Below are positions 17,988 through 28,490 of a DNA stretch of 64,000 nucleotides, one piece after another (the stretch's first letter is position 1; each line of letters starts with the position of its first letter). A model generated the notes under the pieces. It was not told the origin of the DNA. It saw only the letters and a list, made by a program, of their open reading frames with translations, and searched no databases. A program made the translations under genes and the position numbers. The stretch comes from Rossellomorea sp. BNER (GTDB lineage Bacteria > Bacillota > Bacilli > Bacillales > Bacillaceae_B). The stretch covers positions 339,644 to 403,643 of the forward strand of contig JANAVG010000001.1 of the NCBI GenBank assembly GCA_024213275.1, read 5' to 3'.

Positions 17988-18170
17988 TTCGTATTCACCT
18001 AAGTTCCTATCTTTATATTTCTATAATGCCTCACTTTTATGGAATTATGAAGAATGGAGTGTTCTAGAGGATAAGTTGGCGTTCATCAATTAAAACGAAG
18101 GATTTCTTCCTTGTATAATGTTTTAGAAATCGTTATTTGGGGTTATGTACTACTAATGGAGGTTGAAGAT

Positions 18171-18518
18171 ATGCTTAAAAAATATCACTGTAAAAACGTT
18201 AGTAAATCCGGAAATGTAACATTACCTAACCAGTACCGTCAGAATTTCGGCCTACATCCAGGTGATCAAGTAGAGTTTTTATTAAAAAATCACTCCATTA
18301 TCATTAAACATGCGGAAGAATCCAGTCTCCATAACAAACGATATATTTCTCAAAAGGGTGCCGTTCATATACCGAAAGAACTTCGTGAACTTGTTGGCAT
18401 CCATCCCCCTAATGAATATTGCCTCTTTATTGATGAAGAGAATAAAAGATTTATTTTAATATTAGAAAGAGAGCTGTCTCAAAACCAAGGTGTCAGGAAC
18501 CACAGCTTCCTTATATAG
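18171..18518 (+). CDS. AbrB/SpoVT-type protein with two swapped-hairpin units
   Basis: From ATG at 18171, which has GGAGGT seven bases upstream, the product has 115 residues. Two AbrB-like units follow each other: VSKSGNVTLPNQYRQNFG..GDQVEF (about 8-45) and ISQKGAVHIPKELRELVGI (about 59-95). AbrB folds bind DNA as dimers or act as antitoxins; no toxin gene is adjacent. The last residues (NQGVRNHSFLI) are encoded by a repeat arm, GGTGTCAGGAACCACA at 18490-18505, so the present C-terminus seems to derive from an inserted repeat. A TATAAT at 18114-18119 could be the -10 box. Confidence 0.65.
   Translation: MLKKYHCKNVSKSGNVTLPNQYRQNFGLHPGDQVEFLLKNHSIIIKHAEESSLHNKRYISQKGAVHIPKELRELVGIHPPNEYCLFIDEENKRFILILERELSQNQGVRNHSFLI
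18490..18505. repeat. Half of a REP-like palindrome inside a gene
   Basis: GGTGTCAGGAACCACA differs by one base from the arm at 9522-9537. It has no partner arm nearby and overlaps the end of the AbrB-type gene. Confidence 0.6.
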
Positions 18519-18578
18519 AATAAAGCCTACTATATATGAACATATCATAGTGTTTCGAAACCCTTTTGGGAAAGAAAA

Positions 18579-18620
18579 TCAGGCACAGCTATCACTATTT
18601 TCTTAGTGACGTGTGCCTGA
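18579..18620 (-). terminator. REP-like hairpin acting as thrB terminator
   Basis: TCAGGCACA and TGTGCCTGA (9-bp arms) plus an inner TCACTA/TAGTGA pair form a long stem. On the minus strand it is followed by TTTTCTTT and lies 14 bp after the thrB stop. Confidence 0.75.
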
Positions 18621-18633
18621 AAGCAGATAATAC

Positions 18634-19566
18634 TTAAAGAGCTTTTCTTATATACGGAATGGAAGCAGCAGGTTCAATCAAACTACCTGTTTTATCTATA
18701 GATAAGCATAAAACATCCATTTTCGGTAACACCAAAGATAGATTGTCGGCTACTTCCTGCCCCTTTCCATCTTCAACTAGTCCAATAATCGATGGACCCG
18801 CCCCACTTAAAGCCACTCCAAATGCTCCTGCTTCATAGGCAAGACATTCAACATGATCGTAATTCGAAATGAGCGTTTTTCTAAAAGGCTGATGATATTG
18901 ATCTTGCCTCATCATCCTCCCTGCCTTATTCCAGTCATGACTCAGTAATGCAGCGACAAACACATTCGATATACTACCTGCACGAACCGCTAATTCAAAT
19001 GAGAAGGATTCTGGTAAAACCGCTCGAGATTCCTTTGTTAGAAGCTCCTCCTTCGGAATCATGACCACGACTTCTATCGGGAGATCATGAATGGAGATGA
19101 TCTCTGTATGGTCTTCATTTTTAGAACCAATGACAAGGCCTCCATACAAGGATGCCCCAATATTATCAGGATGATCTTCAAAAGCAATAGCTACATCAAG
19201 CTTCTGTTGTTTTGTTAAATTTAATGAAGCCAATACATCGGCAAGCTCAACTCCTGCTACAATAGCAGAGGCACTTGAGCCTAATCCTCTAGTTAATGGA
19301 ATTTCACTTTTTATTGATAAACGACAAGGTGGTAGTGTCTTATTAAATTGCTTCGCTACTTGTTTAGCAACCTCAATGATAAAGTGAGACTCATCATTTT
19401 GAAAAACTTCTAATTCCTTTGAAAGGGGAATAACTTGCCACATTTCACTCTTTTCTACTACTATTTCCAAGTACAAATTAAGTGAAAGTCCAATGGAGTC
19501 AAATCCAGGACCAAGGTTAGCGGTACTTGCCGGTACCTTGATCTTAAAGCTGCTGCCCGAGATCAT
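18634..19566 (-). CDS. thrB: Homoserine kinase
   Basis: A 310-residue GHMP kinase that phosphorylates homoserine with ATP, the fourth step from aspartate to threonine. The N-terminal substrate region is [14 protein letters not shown] (about 11-24), the ATP loop is [16 protein letters not shown] (about 89-104) and the C-terminal GHMP motif is [11 protein letters not shown]. Length is normal. The ATG overlaps the thrC stop by 4 bp, and the three thr genes read as one operon. The terminator hairpin at 18579 ends it. Confidence 0.95.
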   Translation of the reverse strand: MISGSSFKIKVPASTANLGPGFDSIGLSLNLYLEIVVEKSEMWQVIPLSKELEVFQNDESHFIIEVAKQVAKQFNKTLPPCRLSIKSEIPLTRGLGSSASAIVAGVELADVLASLNLTKQQKLDVAIAFEDHPDNIGASLYGGLVIGSKNEDHTEIISIHDLPIEVVVMIPKEELLTKESRAVLPESFSFELAVRAGSISNVFVAALLSHDWNKAGRMMRQDQYHQPFRKTLISNYDHVECLAYEAGAFGVALSGAGPSIIGLVEDGKGQEVADNLSLVLPKMDVLCLSIDKTGSLIEPAASIPYIRKAL

Positions 19567-20624
19567 ACCCCAACAGCTCCCTTGATATATTCCACAATCG
19601 CCCTTTCTTCTTTTGGTAATGCGACTGGCTTTACAGGGCTAACATCTAACGCTACATTCGGATCTTTTAAACCATTCCCAGTGAGAACGGCTACAACGGT
19701 AGAGCCTGATGGAATTTTCCCATTTAGAACTTTTTTGTGAACACCTGCCAGCGATGCACATGAGGCTGGTTCAGCAAATATCCCCTCGGATTTTGCCAGT
19801 GTTTTATAAGCTTCGACAATCTCATCATCACTTACTTCGTCAATCAAGCCTCCTGATTCACTAGCTGCACGGACAGCAGTGCCCCAGCTTGCAGGATTAC
19901 CGATTCGGATGGCCGTAGCAATCGTTTCTGGTTCATGAAACACTTTGTCATGAACAATCGCAGCCGCTCCTTCTGCTTCAAATCCAATCATATGCGGAAG
20001 GCCGCTGTTCTTTTCTTGATGGTACTCTTTAAAGCCCTTCCAATATGCCGAGATGTTCCCCGCATTTCCAACTGGTATAGCTAAATAATCTGGGGCACTT
20101 CCAAGTTGATCGCATATTTCAAAAGCGGCCGTTTTCTGTCCCTCAATCCGAAATGGATTAACAGAGTTGACTAAGGTTACGTCTTCTTTCCCGGCAATTT
20201 CTCTAACAAGTGTTAAAGCTTCATCAAAGTTTCCTTCGATAGATACGATGTTTGCCCCATACATGACTGCTTGAGCAAGTTTTCCTTGAGCAATTTTCCC
20301 CTCAGGAATAACAATCACACAACGAATGCCAGCTCTTGCTGCATAGGCAGCTGCTGATGCCGATGTATTTCCTGTAGAAGCACAAATCACCGTTTGGCTG
20401 CCAGATTCAACCGCTTTTGCTACCGCTAATACCATTCCACGATCTTTAAATGATCCTGTTGGATTCGCTCCTTCGACCTTCACATGTAAATCAATATTCC
20501 ATTCCTTTGATAATCGATCCAGTTTAATTAGAGGAGTGTTTCCTTCTTTAAGCGACAATAGCGGAGTATTCTTGTTCACTGGTAAGTACTGTTGATAGTT
20601 TGATAAAAGACCTTCCCAACTCAT
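19563..20624 (-). CDS. thrC: Threonine synthase
   Basis: A 353-residue PLP enzyme of the short Gram-positive class that converts O-phosphohomoserine to threonine and phosphate. PLP Lys is in [11 protein letters not shown] (about 55-65); the phosphate loop is [15 protein letters not shown] (about 182-196). [21 protein letters not shown] also matches the family. It overlaps hom and thrB by 4 bp each, so translation is coupled. Start ATG with AGGAGG upstream. Confidence 0.95.
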   Translation of the reverse strand: MSWEGLLSNYQQYLPVNKNTPLLSLKEGNTPLIKLDRLSKEWNIDLHVKVEGANPTGSFKDRGMVLAVAKAVESGSQTVICASTGNTSASAAAYAARAGIRCVIVIPEGKIAQGKLAQAVMYGANIVSIEGNFDEALTLVREIAGKEDVTLVNSVNPFRIEGQKTAAFEICDQLGSAPDYLAIPVGNAGNISAYWKGFKEYHQEKNSGLPHMIGFEAEGAAAIVHDKVFHEPETIATAIRIGNPASWGTAVRAASESGGLIDEVSDDEIVEAYKTLAKSEGIFAEPASCASLAGVHKKVLNGKIPSGSTVVAVLTGNGLKDPNVALDVSPVKPVALPKEERAIVEYIKGAVGV

Positions 20625-21919
20625 GCACCCATTCCTCCTTCGACCCTGTAAGAGCTTTTTACTGCTTCCACTGCTTGTAGATCCCTTATGTTTACCAAGA
20701 TATCCTGATAATCCTTTAAAGAAGCTTGGTGTGTAACGAGAGCAATTTCTGCAAGTTTTTCTTCCTTTAATGGATTTTGCATAATTTTCTCAAAGCTAAC
20801 TCCCCATTCTGAAAAGATCGAGGTAATTTTAGCAAGGACTCCAACCTCATCTAATACATGAAGGCGAAGGAAAAATTTTGAGTAAATCTCATCATCCTCC
20901 TTTAATTGCTTTGGAAACTGTGGAAGAACAGCACTTTGGCCGTTAACACCCAACCTCATATTCTTCATTACTCCTACTAAATCAGAAACGACAGCCGTTG
21001 CCGTTGGTAAACTTCCTGCACCAGGCCCGTAAAACATTGTTTCACCGACTGCTTCTCCATATACATAAACAGCGTTATACTCGTCGTTTACAGAGGCTAA
21101 TGGATGAGCATTTGGCAATAGTGTCGGTTGTACACTTACTTCTACTTTTTCACCTTGTCGGTGGGCAATTCCAATTAACTTCATTGTGTACCCCAGCTGC
21201 TTACTGTATTGTAAATCCTCTTCTGAAACAGATGTAATCCCCGAAACCTTTACATCGTCCAAATCGACATTCATTGAAAACCCAAGTGTCGATAAAATCG
21301 CCATTTTTCTAGCAGCATCTAATCCTTCGACATCAGACGTTGGATCCGCTTCAGCGTAACCTAATTTTTGAGCCTCTACTAGTACGTCCTCATATGCACT
21401 TCCATGCTTACTCATCTTCGTTAAAATGTAATTCGTCGTACCGTTCACAATCCCCATCATTTTAGTGATTCGATCAGAAGCTAATCCATCTACTAAACTT
21501 CTTAGGATTGGGACTCCTCCTGCTACACTAGCTTCATAGAAAAGATCACATTGATTAGATGAGGCTGCGGCTAGAAGCTCAGCACCATATACGGCCATTA
21601 AATCTTTATTCGCTGTAACTACATGTTTTTTATTTTCTAAGGCTTGGAGGAGATGATTTTTTGTTTCCTCCACACCTCCCATCACTTCTATAACAATATC
21701 AATCTCTGAATTTGCCACCACTTCATTAGGGTTGGTTGTTAGAATGGTTGAATCAATATCTACGTCCCTTACCTTCTGAATATCCTTTACAAGCACCTTT
21801 TTCACTTCAACAGGGCAGCCAACTTGATGAATCAGTTTATCCTGATGACTTTTAATCACCTTTACAACCCCTGATCCAACCGTTCCTAACCCTAATATTC
21901 CAATAGATATTGTCTCCAT
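20621..21919 (-). CDS. hom: Homoserine dehydrogenase
   Basis: From ATG at 21919 (AAAGGGTG upstream) the protein has 432 residues, the usual length of Bacillus Hom. It reduces aspartate semialdehyde to homoserine with NAD(P)H. The cofactor loop is GLGTVGSGV (about 10-18); [14 protein letters not shown] and [14 protein letters not shown] are the catalytic blocks. An ACT domain fills about 350-432 ([18 protein letters not shown]), expected to give threonine feedback control. A longer open frame to 22009 has no ribosome site and covers the promoter, so it is rejected. First gene of hom-thrC-thrB. Confidence 0.94.
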   Translation of the reverse strand: METISIGILGLGTVGSGVVKVIKSHQDKLIHQVGCPVEVKKVLVKDIQKVRDVDIDSTILTTNPNEVVANSEIDIVIEVMGGVEETKNHLLQALENKKHVVTANKDLMAVYGAELLAAASSNQCDLFYEASVAGGVPILRSLVDGLASDRITKMMGIVNGTTNYILTKMSKHGSAYEDVLVEAQKLGYAEADPTSDVEGLDAARKMAILSTLGFSMNVDLDDVKVSGITSVSEEDLQYSKQLGYTMKLIGIAHRQGEKVEVSVQPTLLPNAHPLASVNDEYNAVYVYGEAVGETMFYGPGAGSLPTATAVVSDLVGVMKNMRLGVNGQSAVLPQFPKQLKEDDEIYSKFFLRLHVLDEVGVLAKITSIFSEWGVSFEKIMQNPLKEEKLAEIALVTHQASLKDYQDILVNIRDLQAVEAVKSSYRVEGGMGA

Positions 21920-21973
21920 TCTTAACACCCTTTCTGTTCTTCTAAAAAATACATTTGTTTGTGTATAGAGGAC

Positions 21974-22002
21974 ATTATATGGGATGGACTGACTTTTTAC
22001 AA
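21974..22002 (-). promoter_or_regulatory. hom promoter
   Basis: On the minus strand -35 TTGTAA (22002-21997) and a perfect -10 TATAAT (21979-21974) are 17 bp apart, about 55 bp before the hom start. I saw no T-box or other leader here. Confidence 0.65.
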
Positions 22003-22060
22003 TAGCCATCTATCATTTTTTTATTATGTAAGGGATTTCAACCACTGTGAGTTTAAGAAA

Positions 22061-22192
22061 AGGCTGCTTTCGTAAACAATGTTGTTATTTGAAAAGGGGG
22101 TGGTTGGTTGCAGCGAAAGGATGCTCGCTCCAACCAACCTTTTTAAAAAAATTTATGTTCTTAAAAAACAATAATCTTTTAGAAAACAGCCT
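22061..22192. mobile_element. MITE-like repeat, copy B, internally deleted (132 bp)
   Basis: Left end AGGCTGCTTTCGTAAACA..GTTGTT and right end AACAATAATCTTTTAGAAAACAGCCT are inverted repeats matching copies A and C. The GC-rich core is missing: GGATGCTCGCT joins directly to CCAACCAACC. It lies between hom and the ilvA terminator. Confidence 0.75.
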
Positions 22193-22275
22193 AAGAAAAA
22201 ATTTGTTTATAAAACTCTTTTTATGAGGAATTAAATTAAGAGTTTAAATCATGTACATTAAGGGATAAAGTTTTA

Positions 22276-22321
22276 AAAAGAAGGACTGATATGGAGATGG
22301 GTCATCTCTTATCAGTCCTCT
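22276..22321 (-). terminator. Terminator of the ilv-leu operon
   Basis: AGGACTGATA and TATCAGTCCT plus an inner GAGAT/ATCTC pair form a strong stem (22282-22319). On the minus strand TTCTTTTT follows, just after the ilvA stop. Confidence 0.9.
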
Positions 22322-22328
22322 TTCAGCT

Positions 22329-23333
22329 TCAGCCAATGTGCTGAAGTAATTTAATTCGTTTTGATAATTCTTTATAAAGTGAGAGTTTGTTAAGGTCGAC
22401 ATTTCCACCACTGACGACACATCCCACCTTCCTGCCATGCCAGCCCAACTTATTACAAAGAATCGATGCTACTGCTGCTGCGCCTGCCCCTTCTACTAAT
22501 GTCTTTTCCCTTTGAAGCATAAACATAATCGTATAGGCAATTTCCTCATCATTTACGGTCACCATATCGTCTACCAATCTCTCAATAATTGGATAGGTTA
22601 GTTTCCCTGGTTCTTTCACAAGAATTCCATCTGCAATACTATGGACATGCGATAAATTACCGGAATTTTTCCCCGTAAACTGATTATACGTAGCAGGGGC
22701 ACCCATTGATTGGACACCAATGATCTTTATACTAGGATTAAATGCTTTGATCGCAACAGCCATCCCTGCAATCAATCCCCCACCACCAACAGGTACAACG
22801 ATGGCTTCAAGATCCTGAGATTGCTGCATCATTTCAAGTGCAATCGTCCCTTGACCTGCAATGACCTTTTCATCATCAAAGGCGTGAACAAAGGTTGCTC
22901 CTGATGCAAGCATATCTTCTCTAGCCGCCTTATAAGATTCTTGATAGGTTTCCCCTGTTAAAATAATTTCAGCGCCGTATTCTTTCGTAGCTTCAACTTT
23001 GGCTAATGGAGTCTGTTTTGGCATGAAAATTTTGGCAGGTATTCCTCGCTGAGATGCTCCTAGTGCTACTCCCTGAGCATGATTTCCTGCTGAGGCACAG
23101 ACCATTCCACGAGATGACTCATCTTCTGTGAGAGAAGAAATTTTATTTAATGCACCACGCAGTTTAAAGGAACCTGTTCTTTGTAGGTTCTCCATTTTCA
23201 GGAACACTTGACGTCCTGTTACTCGATTTAATGTCGCTGACTGTTTTAGCGGTGTCCTATGAACAGAATTCATTAAATTCTCCATCGCTAAAACGACTTC
23301 ATTTCCGTTTAAGAAATCCCCAACACTCTTCAC
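22329..23333 (-). CDS. ilvA: Threonine dehydratase without regulatory domain
   Basis: A 334-residue PLP enzyme that deaminates threonine to 2-oxobutanoate, the entry to isoleucine. PLP Lys is in RTGSFKLRGA (about 52-61); the phosphate loop is VPVGGGGLIAG (about 175-185). Biosynthetic IlvA proteins such as that of B. subtilis (about 420 residues) carry a C-terminal ACT-like domain for isoleucine inhibition; this one ends at the catalytic domain and looks like the short TdcB class. It starts at GTG, 3 bp after leuD, with a poorly spaced ribosome site, and is last in the ilv-leu operon, which still argues for a biosynthetic role. Confidence 0.88.
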   Translation of the reverse strand: MKSVGDFLNGNEVVLAMENLMNSVHRTPLKQSATLNRVTGRQVFLKMENLQRTGSFKLRGALNKISSLTEDESSRGMVCASAGNHAQGVALGASQRGIPAKIFMPKQTPLAKVEATKEYGAEIILTGETYQESYKAAREDMLASGATFVHAFDDEKVIAGQGTIALEMMQQSQDLEAIVVPVGGGGLIAGMAVAIKAFNPSIKIIGVQSMGAPATYNQFTGKNSGNLSHVHSIADGILVKEPGKLTYPIIERLVDDMVTVNDEEIAYTIMFMLQREKTLVEGAGAAAVASILCNKLGWHGRKVGCVVSGGNVDLNKLSLYKELSKRIKLLQHIG

Positions 23334-23335
23334 TC

Positions 23336-23917
23336 CTATCGTAATAATTCATATTGTTTGATCTTATCCTCATATGAAAGGGTAATTGAGATCTCATCCC
23401 ATCCATTCATAAGCATTTGCTTCCAATATGGGTCTATATCAAATGATGACTTAAACCCGTGTCCATCACTAACAGTCTGCTCTTCTAAGTCAACGGCTAA
23501 ATCAAAGTTTGAGTTCGATGCTTTTTCTAACAAAACCTCAACTTCCGTTTGACCTAGACGAATTGGCAGAATACCGTTCTTCACACAATTGTTGTAAAAA
23601 ATATCGGCGAAGCTTGGAGCAATAATCACCTGAAATCCATAATCAAGCAATGACCATGGAGCATGCTCTCGAGATGAACCGCATCCAAAGTTATCTCCCC
23701 CTACCAAAATAGTAGCTCCTTGATACTTTTCATCATTTAATGAAAAATTATTATTGGGAGAACCGTCGTCATTGAATCTCCAATGATAAAAAAGATACTG
23801 ACCGAACCCTTGACGATCAATTTTTTTAAGAAATTGTTTTGGAATAATCTGATCTGTATCCACATTTTCTCGATTTAGTGGAAAAACTTTTCCTTGAAAT
23901 TGGCGAATGCCTGACAT
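23336..23917 (-). CDS. leuD: 3-isopropylmalate dehydratase small subunit
   Basis: A 193-residue swivel-domain subunit that pairs with LeuC to isomerise 2-isopropylmalate to 3-isopropylmalate in leucine synthesis. The start NRENVDTDQIIPKQFLK and the block GGDNFGCGSSREHAPWSL are diagnostic. Length is normal. It lies 18 bp after leuC and 2 bp before ilvA. Confidence 0.95.
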   Translation of the reverse strand: MSGIRQFQGKVFPLNRENVDTDQIIPKQFLKKIDRQGFGQYLFYHWRFNDDGSPNNNFSLNDEKYQGATILVGGDNFGCGSSREHAPWSLLDYGFQVIIAPSFADIFYNNCVKNGILPIRLGQTEVEVLLEKASNSNFDLAVDLEEQTVSDGHGFKSSFDIDPYWKQMLMNGWDEISITLSYEDKIKQYELLR

Positions 23918-23935
23918 ATTCCTCCTCCCCCTTTT

Positions 23936-25348
23936 TTATTGAAGTACTGGCATCAAAGTACGAACATCTGTGAACTTTCCAGTAATAGCTGCCGCTGCAG
24001 CCATTGCAGGACTAACAAGATGTGTACGTGATCCGTTTCCTTGACGGCCTTCGAAATTTCGATTCGATGTAGAAGCACAACGTTTTCCTGGTGGTACAAC
24101 ATCATTATTCATGGCGAGACACATACTGCATCCTGCTTCACGCCACTCAAATCCTGCTTCTTCGAAAACTTTGTGAAGGCCTTCTTTTTCCGCTTGAATT
24201 TTTACAGTTAGGGAACCTGGAACAACAAGGGCTGTTACGCCATCTTGAACTTTTTTCCCTTTTATAACCTCTGCTGCTGCCCTTAAATCACTTAACCTCG
24301 AATTCGTACAGGAACCAATGAAGACATAATCAACCGGGACTTCATTGATATTAATGCCGCCTTCAAGCCCCATATAGTCTAGTGCTCTTTCAACAGCTTC
24401 TTGCTCAGATTTCTTTTCATATTGTTGTGGCGCAGGAACCTTTTGACTGATACTAATTCCCATTGATGGATTCGTTCCCCAAGTGACCTGGGGCTCAACT
24501 TCGGCTCCGTTAAGCTCAAGTGTCAAATCATAATTAGCTTCTTCATCTGAAGAATACTGCTTCCACTTTTCAACAGCTGTTTGGAATTCATCGCCATCTG
24601 GAACATGCCTTTTTCCTTTTAGGTATTCAAAGGTTACTTCATCCGGACTGATGATTCCTGCTTTCGCCCCAGCCTCGATCGACATATTACAAACGGTCAT
24701 CCGCTCTTCCATCGAAAGATTTCTAATCGCTTCACCGGTAAATTCAATAATATACCCTGCACCTACGCCAACCCCGAACTTAGCTATAATCGCTAATATG
24801 AGATCTTTAGCTGTAACACCAAAGCCAAGTTTACCATTCACTTTCATTTGTAAGGTTTTCGGTCTTGATTGCCATAACGTTTGAGCAGCAAGGACATGCT
24901 CGACTTCACTAGTACCAATTCCAAATGCTAACGCACCAAATGCTCCATGTGTTGATGTATGACTATCACCGCACACAATCGTTTTACCTGGCTGTGTTAG
25001 ACCAAGCTCTGGACCAATTACATGGACGATTCCCTGGTCAGGATGGTGAATATCCGCTAATTCGATTCCAAATTCTTCACAATTCTCCTTTAGCTTCGAC
25101 ATCTGTGTCTTCGCTACCTCATCATCGATTACGTCCCTATTCTTCGTGGGAACATTATGGTCCATCGTGGCAAATGTTAGTTCAGGTCTTCTAACGGTTC
25201 GATTTTTCATCCTTAATCCTTCAAACGCTTGTGGTGAAGTGACTTCATGCACGAGATGAAGATCAATATATAACAAATCAGGCTTTCCATTTTCCTTATA
25301 AACCACATGATCGTCCCATAATTTTTCAATGATATTCTTTGGCTTCAA
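23936..25348 (-). CDS. leuC: 3-isopropylmalate dehydratase large subunit
   Basis: A 470-residue aconitase-family enzyme. The 4Fe-4S cluster cysteines are in FIGSCTNSR (about 345-353) and [10 protein letters not shown] (about 408-417). [19 protein letters not shown] and [19 protein letters not shown] are substrate and active-site blocks. It works with LeuD. Preceded on the transcript by a 444-bp gap that holds the 25-bp tandem array, unlike every other junction in this operon. Confidence 0.95.
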   Translation of the reverse strand: MKPKNIIEKLWDDHVVYKENGKPDLLYIDLHLVHEVTSPQAFEGLRMKNRTVRRPELTFATMDHNVPTKNRDVIDDEVAKTQMSKLKENCEEFGIELADIHHPDQGIVHVIGPELGLTQPGKTIVCGDSHTSTHGAFGALAFGIGTSEVEHVLAAQTLWQSRPKTLQMKVNGKLGFGVTAKDLILAIIAKFGVGVGAGYIIEFTGEAIRNLSMEERMTVCNMSIEAGAKAGIISPDEVTFEYLKGKRHVPDGDEFQTAVEKWKQYSSDEEANYDLTLELNGAEVEPQVTWGTNPSMGISISQKVPAPQQYEKKSEQEAVERALDYMGLEGGININEVPVDYVFIGSCTNSRLSDLRAAAEVIKGKKVQDGVTALVVPGSLTVKIQAEKEGLHKVFEEAGFEWREAGCSMCLAMNNDVVPPGKRCASTSNRNFEGRQGNGSRTHLVSPAMAAAAAITGKFTDVRTLMPVLQ

Positions 25349-25428
25349 AGGTATTTACCCTCCCTTTTTAATAGTATGATTTGGGTTGTGGAGGGTGGTA
25401 GCTTCGGATGCGATGAGTGGTGGGTGGG

Positions 25429-25751
25429 GTGCCAGGTACAATATAGCTGTTTTGAGCTGTTTTGTACCTGGTACAGATCACTGCTTTTGTACCTGGCACA
25501 GATCACCTCTTTTGTACCTGGTACAGATCACTGCTTTTGTACCTGGCACAGATCACCTCTTTTGTACCTGGTACAGATCACCGCTTTTGTACCTGGCACA
25601 GATCACCTCTTTTGTACCTGGCACAGATCACCTCTTTTGTACCTGGCACAGATCACCTCTTTTGTACCTGGTACAGATCACCTCTTTTGTACCTGGCACA
25701 GATCACCGCTTTTGTACCTGGCACAGATCACCGCTTTTGTACCTGGTACAT
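25429..25751. repeat. 25-bp tandem array in the leuB-leuC gap
   Basis: Twelve copies of TTTTGTACCTGGYACAGATC begin at 25460 and then every 25 bp to 25735; eleven are full and the last is partial. The unit core TGTACCTGGTACA is a perfect palindrome; the alternate form has GGCACA. Units otherwise vary only as CTG, CCT or CCG before the next TTTTGT. One inverted partial copy (TGCCAGGTACA) lies just before the array. Since 25 is not a multiple of 3, the array is open in all three forward frames, so those frames are not genes. It is transcribed with the leu operon. Confidence 0.9.
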
Positions 25752-25792
25752 ACAATCCACTCATTCAACTTCCGATCCCTTCACAACACTTC

Positions 25793-26905
25793 TTACAAAT
25801 ATGCACTCAGGATTGATGACAATGCGTGGTCTGCTTCTAGACGTTCGACAACGAATTGGCTCATCGCCTTTGTTCCGACAACTGGACCGTTTCCAAGATT
25901 CCAAAGGTCACCTGTACGGTAACCAGCATTAAGCACTTCCTGTACGGCTAGCTCGATCATTTCTGCTTCTTCTTTTAGACCAAAGGAATGCCTTAGCATC
26001 ATCGCAACGGATAGGATCATGGCTAGTGGGTTTGCTTTGTCCTGTCCAGCAATATCAGGAGCCGATCCGTGAACGGGTTCATATAGCCCGAATCCATCTT
26101 CTCGTAAACTAGCAGATGGAAGCATTCCGAGTGAGCCTGTTAGCATTGATGCTTCATCACTTAGGATGTCGCCGAACATGTTCTCTGTTACGATGACATC
26201 GAATTGCTTAGGCTGATAAACAAGTTTCATAGCGGCAACATCTACTAGTAAATGCTCAACCTCAACATCTGGGTAGCTCCTCGAAGCTTCGTCCACGACC
26301 TCGCGCCACATTCGACTTGTTTCTAATACATTCGCTTTATCGACGGATGTCAGTTTTTTTCTGCGTTTTGAAGCTAGTTGAAAGGCTTTATGAACGACTC
26401 TTTCAATTTCGCTTCTTTCATATTGAAGGGTGTCCACTGCTACTTCTTTATTTTTTCCCCTTCTTTCACTTGGTTTCCCAAAGTATAATCCACCCGTCAG
26501 CTCTCTCACGAGGACAAAATCAACATCCTCAACGACACTTCGCTTTAGAGGAGAAGCTTCTAGTAAGCTTTCAAATGTAGAGACAGGCCGTAGATTAGCA
26601 AATAAACCAAGTTCCTTTCTAATTTCAAGTAGGCCTTTTTCTGGACGAACATGAACGGGAACATCCTTCCATTTCGGCCCCCCGACTGCTCCGAGCAGTA
26701 CGGCATCGCTTTTCTTACAAAGCTCAAGTGTCTCTGAGGGAAGAGGATTTCCGTGAAGATCAATGGCAACACCACCAATATCTCCTTGCACCACTTCAAA
26801 TTCATGACCAAACCAGTCGCCAACAGCTTTTAATACATCAAGTGCACCATTCATTACTTCTTGACCGATTCCATCTCCAGGTAGTACTGCCACTTTCTTT
26901 TTCAT
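25793..26905 (-). CDS. leuB: 3-isopropylmalate dehydrogenase
   Basis: A protein of 370 residues that oxidises and decarboxylates 3-isopropylmalate to 2-oxoisocaproate with NAD. It opens [29 protein letters not shown] is the substrate loop and [14 protein letters not shown] plus DNP-like ANPLAMILS form the cofactor region. Three start codons in a row (TTG, ATG, ATG) follow GGAGGG; the last, at 26905, has the best spacing. It ends just beside the tandem array. Confidence 0.94.
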   Translation of the reverse strand: MKKKVAVLPGDGIGQEVMNGALDVLKAVGDWFGHEFEVVQGDIGGVAIDLHGNPLPSETLELCKKSDAVLLGAVGGPKWKDVPVHVRPEKGLLEIRKELGLFANLRPVSTFESLLEASPLKRSVVEDVDFVLVRELTGGLYFGKPSERRGKNKEVAVDTLQYERSEIERVVHKAFQLASKRRKKLTSVDKANVLETSRMWREVVDEASRSYPDVEVEHLLVDVAAMKLVYQPKQFDVIVTENMFGDILSDEASMLTGSLGMLPSASLREDGFGLYEPVHGSAPDIAGQDKANPLAMILSVAMMLRHSFGLKEEAEMIELAVQEVLNAGYRTGDLWNLGNGPVVGTKAMSQFVVERLEADHALSSILSAYL

Positions 26906-26948
26906 CATCAACCCTCCAGTTGTTGTTTGATTATTCAGTCACTTGTAT

Positions 26949-28490
26949 TTATACTGTTATTTCTTTACGCTCTTTACTCTTTACACCAAGCACTCGATTG
27001 ACTGCGTTTAAATAGGCTCTTGCCGAAGCTTCTAATACATCTTGAGCAGTGCCTCTTCCGCTTGAGACGGTTTCGTTATATTTTACTTGGACGAAAACTT
27101 CAGCTAATGCGTCTCTTCCTCCGCCAACAGAGTTAATCTTATAATCTAGGAGTACAACTGAGTCTTCCACTAGTTTTTCAATTGTATTATAAATGGCTTC
27201 CACACTACCAGAACCCGTTGCTGCTTCTTGTTTGTATTCTCCGTCAGGTTTAACAACGGCAATGGTAGCGGTTGGGATATTATCCATTCCATATTGAACT
27301 TGTAAACTCTTTAACTCGTATGTCTTTACATCTTGCGCTTCTGTTTGTTTATCTGTGAGAATGGCGAAGATATCTTCGTCTGTTACCTCTTTTTTCTTAT
27401 CCGCAAGATCCTTAAATGCTTTAAATCCTTCATTTAGCTTTTGGTCATTAAGTTCAAAGCCCATTTCCACTGCTTTATTCTTGAAAGCATGACGTCCTGA
27501 ATGCTTCCCAAGAACTAAACGATTGGTTTTTACACCAATAAGCTCAGGTGTGATGATTTCATAGGTTGTTTTTTCCTTTAACACACCATCTTGATGGATC
27601 CCGGATTCATGTGCAAATGCGTTATTTCCAACGACTGCTTTATTTCCAGGGATAATCATCCCAGTGAGTTTACTTACAAGATTACTCGTGCGCTTAATTT
27701 CATCCAGCTTCAATCTCGTGGAAGCTCCATAAAAATCTTCCCTAATATGCAGAGCTACAGCGATTTCTTCCAGTCCGGCATTTCCTGCCCGCTCTCCAAT
27801 GGCATTGATGGTTCCCTCAATTTGGTCTGCTCCATTTTCAATGGCTGCTAATGAATTGGCTGTTGCTAACCCAAGATCGTCGTGAGTATGAGCGGAGAGC
27901 TTTACCCCTTCGATGTTTGGAACATTCTCCCTGATATAGCGGAAAAGAGACCCATATTCTTCTGGAGCACGATATCCTACTGTGTCTGGTAGATTAATAA
28001 CCGTTGCACCTGCATTGATGACTTCGGTAATGATTTTCACCAAAAACTGTTTATCTGATCGACATGCATCTTCTGCTGACCACTGAACATGTGTGAACTT
28101 TTTCTTTGCGTACGTGACTGCAGCAACCGCAGTGTCTAGTACTTGATCTGTTGTCATCTTCAGTTTATAGGTCATGTGAATCGGCGATGTCGCAAGAAAT
28201 ACATGTAACCTTGGCTCACTGGATCCTTTTAAAGCCTCCCATGCAGCATCAATGTCCTTTTCATTTGCTCTGGCGAGTCCAGTGACCGAACTGCCTTTAA
28301 TCGTGTCAGCAATCTTTTTTACTGCTTGAAGATCGCCTCTTGAAGCTGCTGGGAACCCTGCTTCAATAATATCGACACCTAATCGTTCTAATTGCTTCGC
28401 CACTTCTACTTTTTCAAGTGTGTTCAAATTTACACCGGCAGATTGCTCTCCATCTCTAAGGGTTGTGTCAAAGACATCAATCTTGCGCAC
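26949..28490 (-). CDS. leuA: 2-isopropylmalate synthase
   Basis: A 513-residue LeuA of usual length. The TIM-barrel domain opens [16 protein letters not shown] (about 5-20) with the metal and substrate residues; [16 protein letters not shown] holds the catalytic HxH; GHSGR-like GKHSGRHAF is present. The C-terminal domain (about 390-513) is the leucine-feedback domain, with [11 protein letters not shown]. It condenses acetyl-CoA with 2-oxoisovalerate. The start overlaps the ilvC end by 14 bp. Confidence 0.95.
   Translation of the reverse strand: MRKIDVFDTTLRDGEQSAGVNLNTLEKVEVAKQLERLGVDIIEAGFPAASRGDLQAVKKIADTIKGSSVTGLARANEKDIDAAWEALKGSSEPRLHVFLATSPIHMTYKLKMTTDQVLDTAVAAVTYAKKKFTHVQWSAEDACRSDKQFLVKIITEVINAGATVINLPDTVGYRAPEEYGSLFRYIRENVPNIEGVKLSAHTHDDLGLATANSLAAIENGADQIEGTINAIGERAGNAGLEEIAVALHIREDFYGASTRLKLDEIKRTSNLVSKLTGMIIPGNKAVVGNNAFAHESGIHQDGVLKEKTTYEIITPELIGVKTNRLVLGKHSGRHAFKNKAVEMGFELNDQKLNEGFKAFKDLADKKKEVTDEDIFAILTDKQTEAQDVKTYELKSLQVQYGMDNIPTATIAVVKPDGEYKQEAATGSGSVEAIYNTIEKLVEDSVVLLDYKINSVGGGRDALAEVFVQVKYNETVSSGRGTAQDVLEASARAYLNAVNRVLGVKSKERKEITV

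Noticed and set aside
25460-25751. CRISPR array
   Set aside because: The 25-bp units follow each other directly with no unique spacers, and no cas genes are near. It is a plain tandem repeat.
25376-25932. Three overlapping plus-strand open frames of 146-178 codons
   Set aside because: They exist in all three frames because a stop-free 25-bp unit is repeated. No ribosome sites; antisense to the leu operon.
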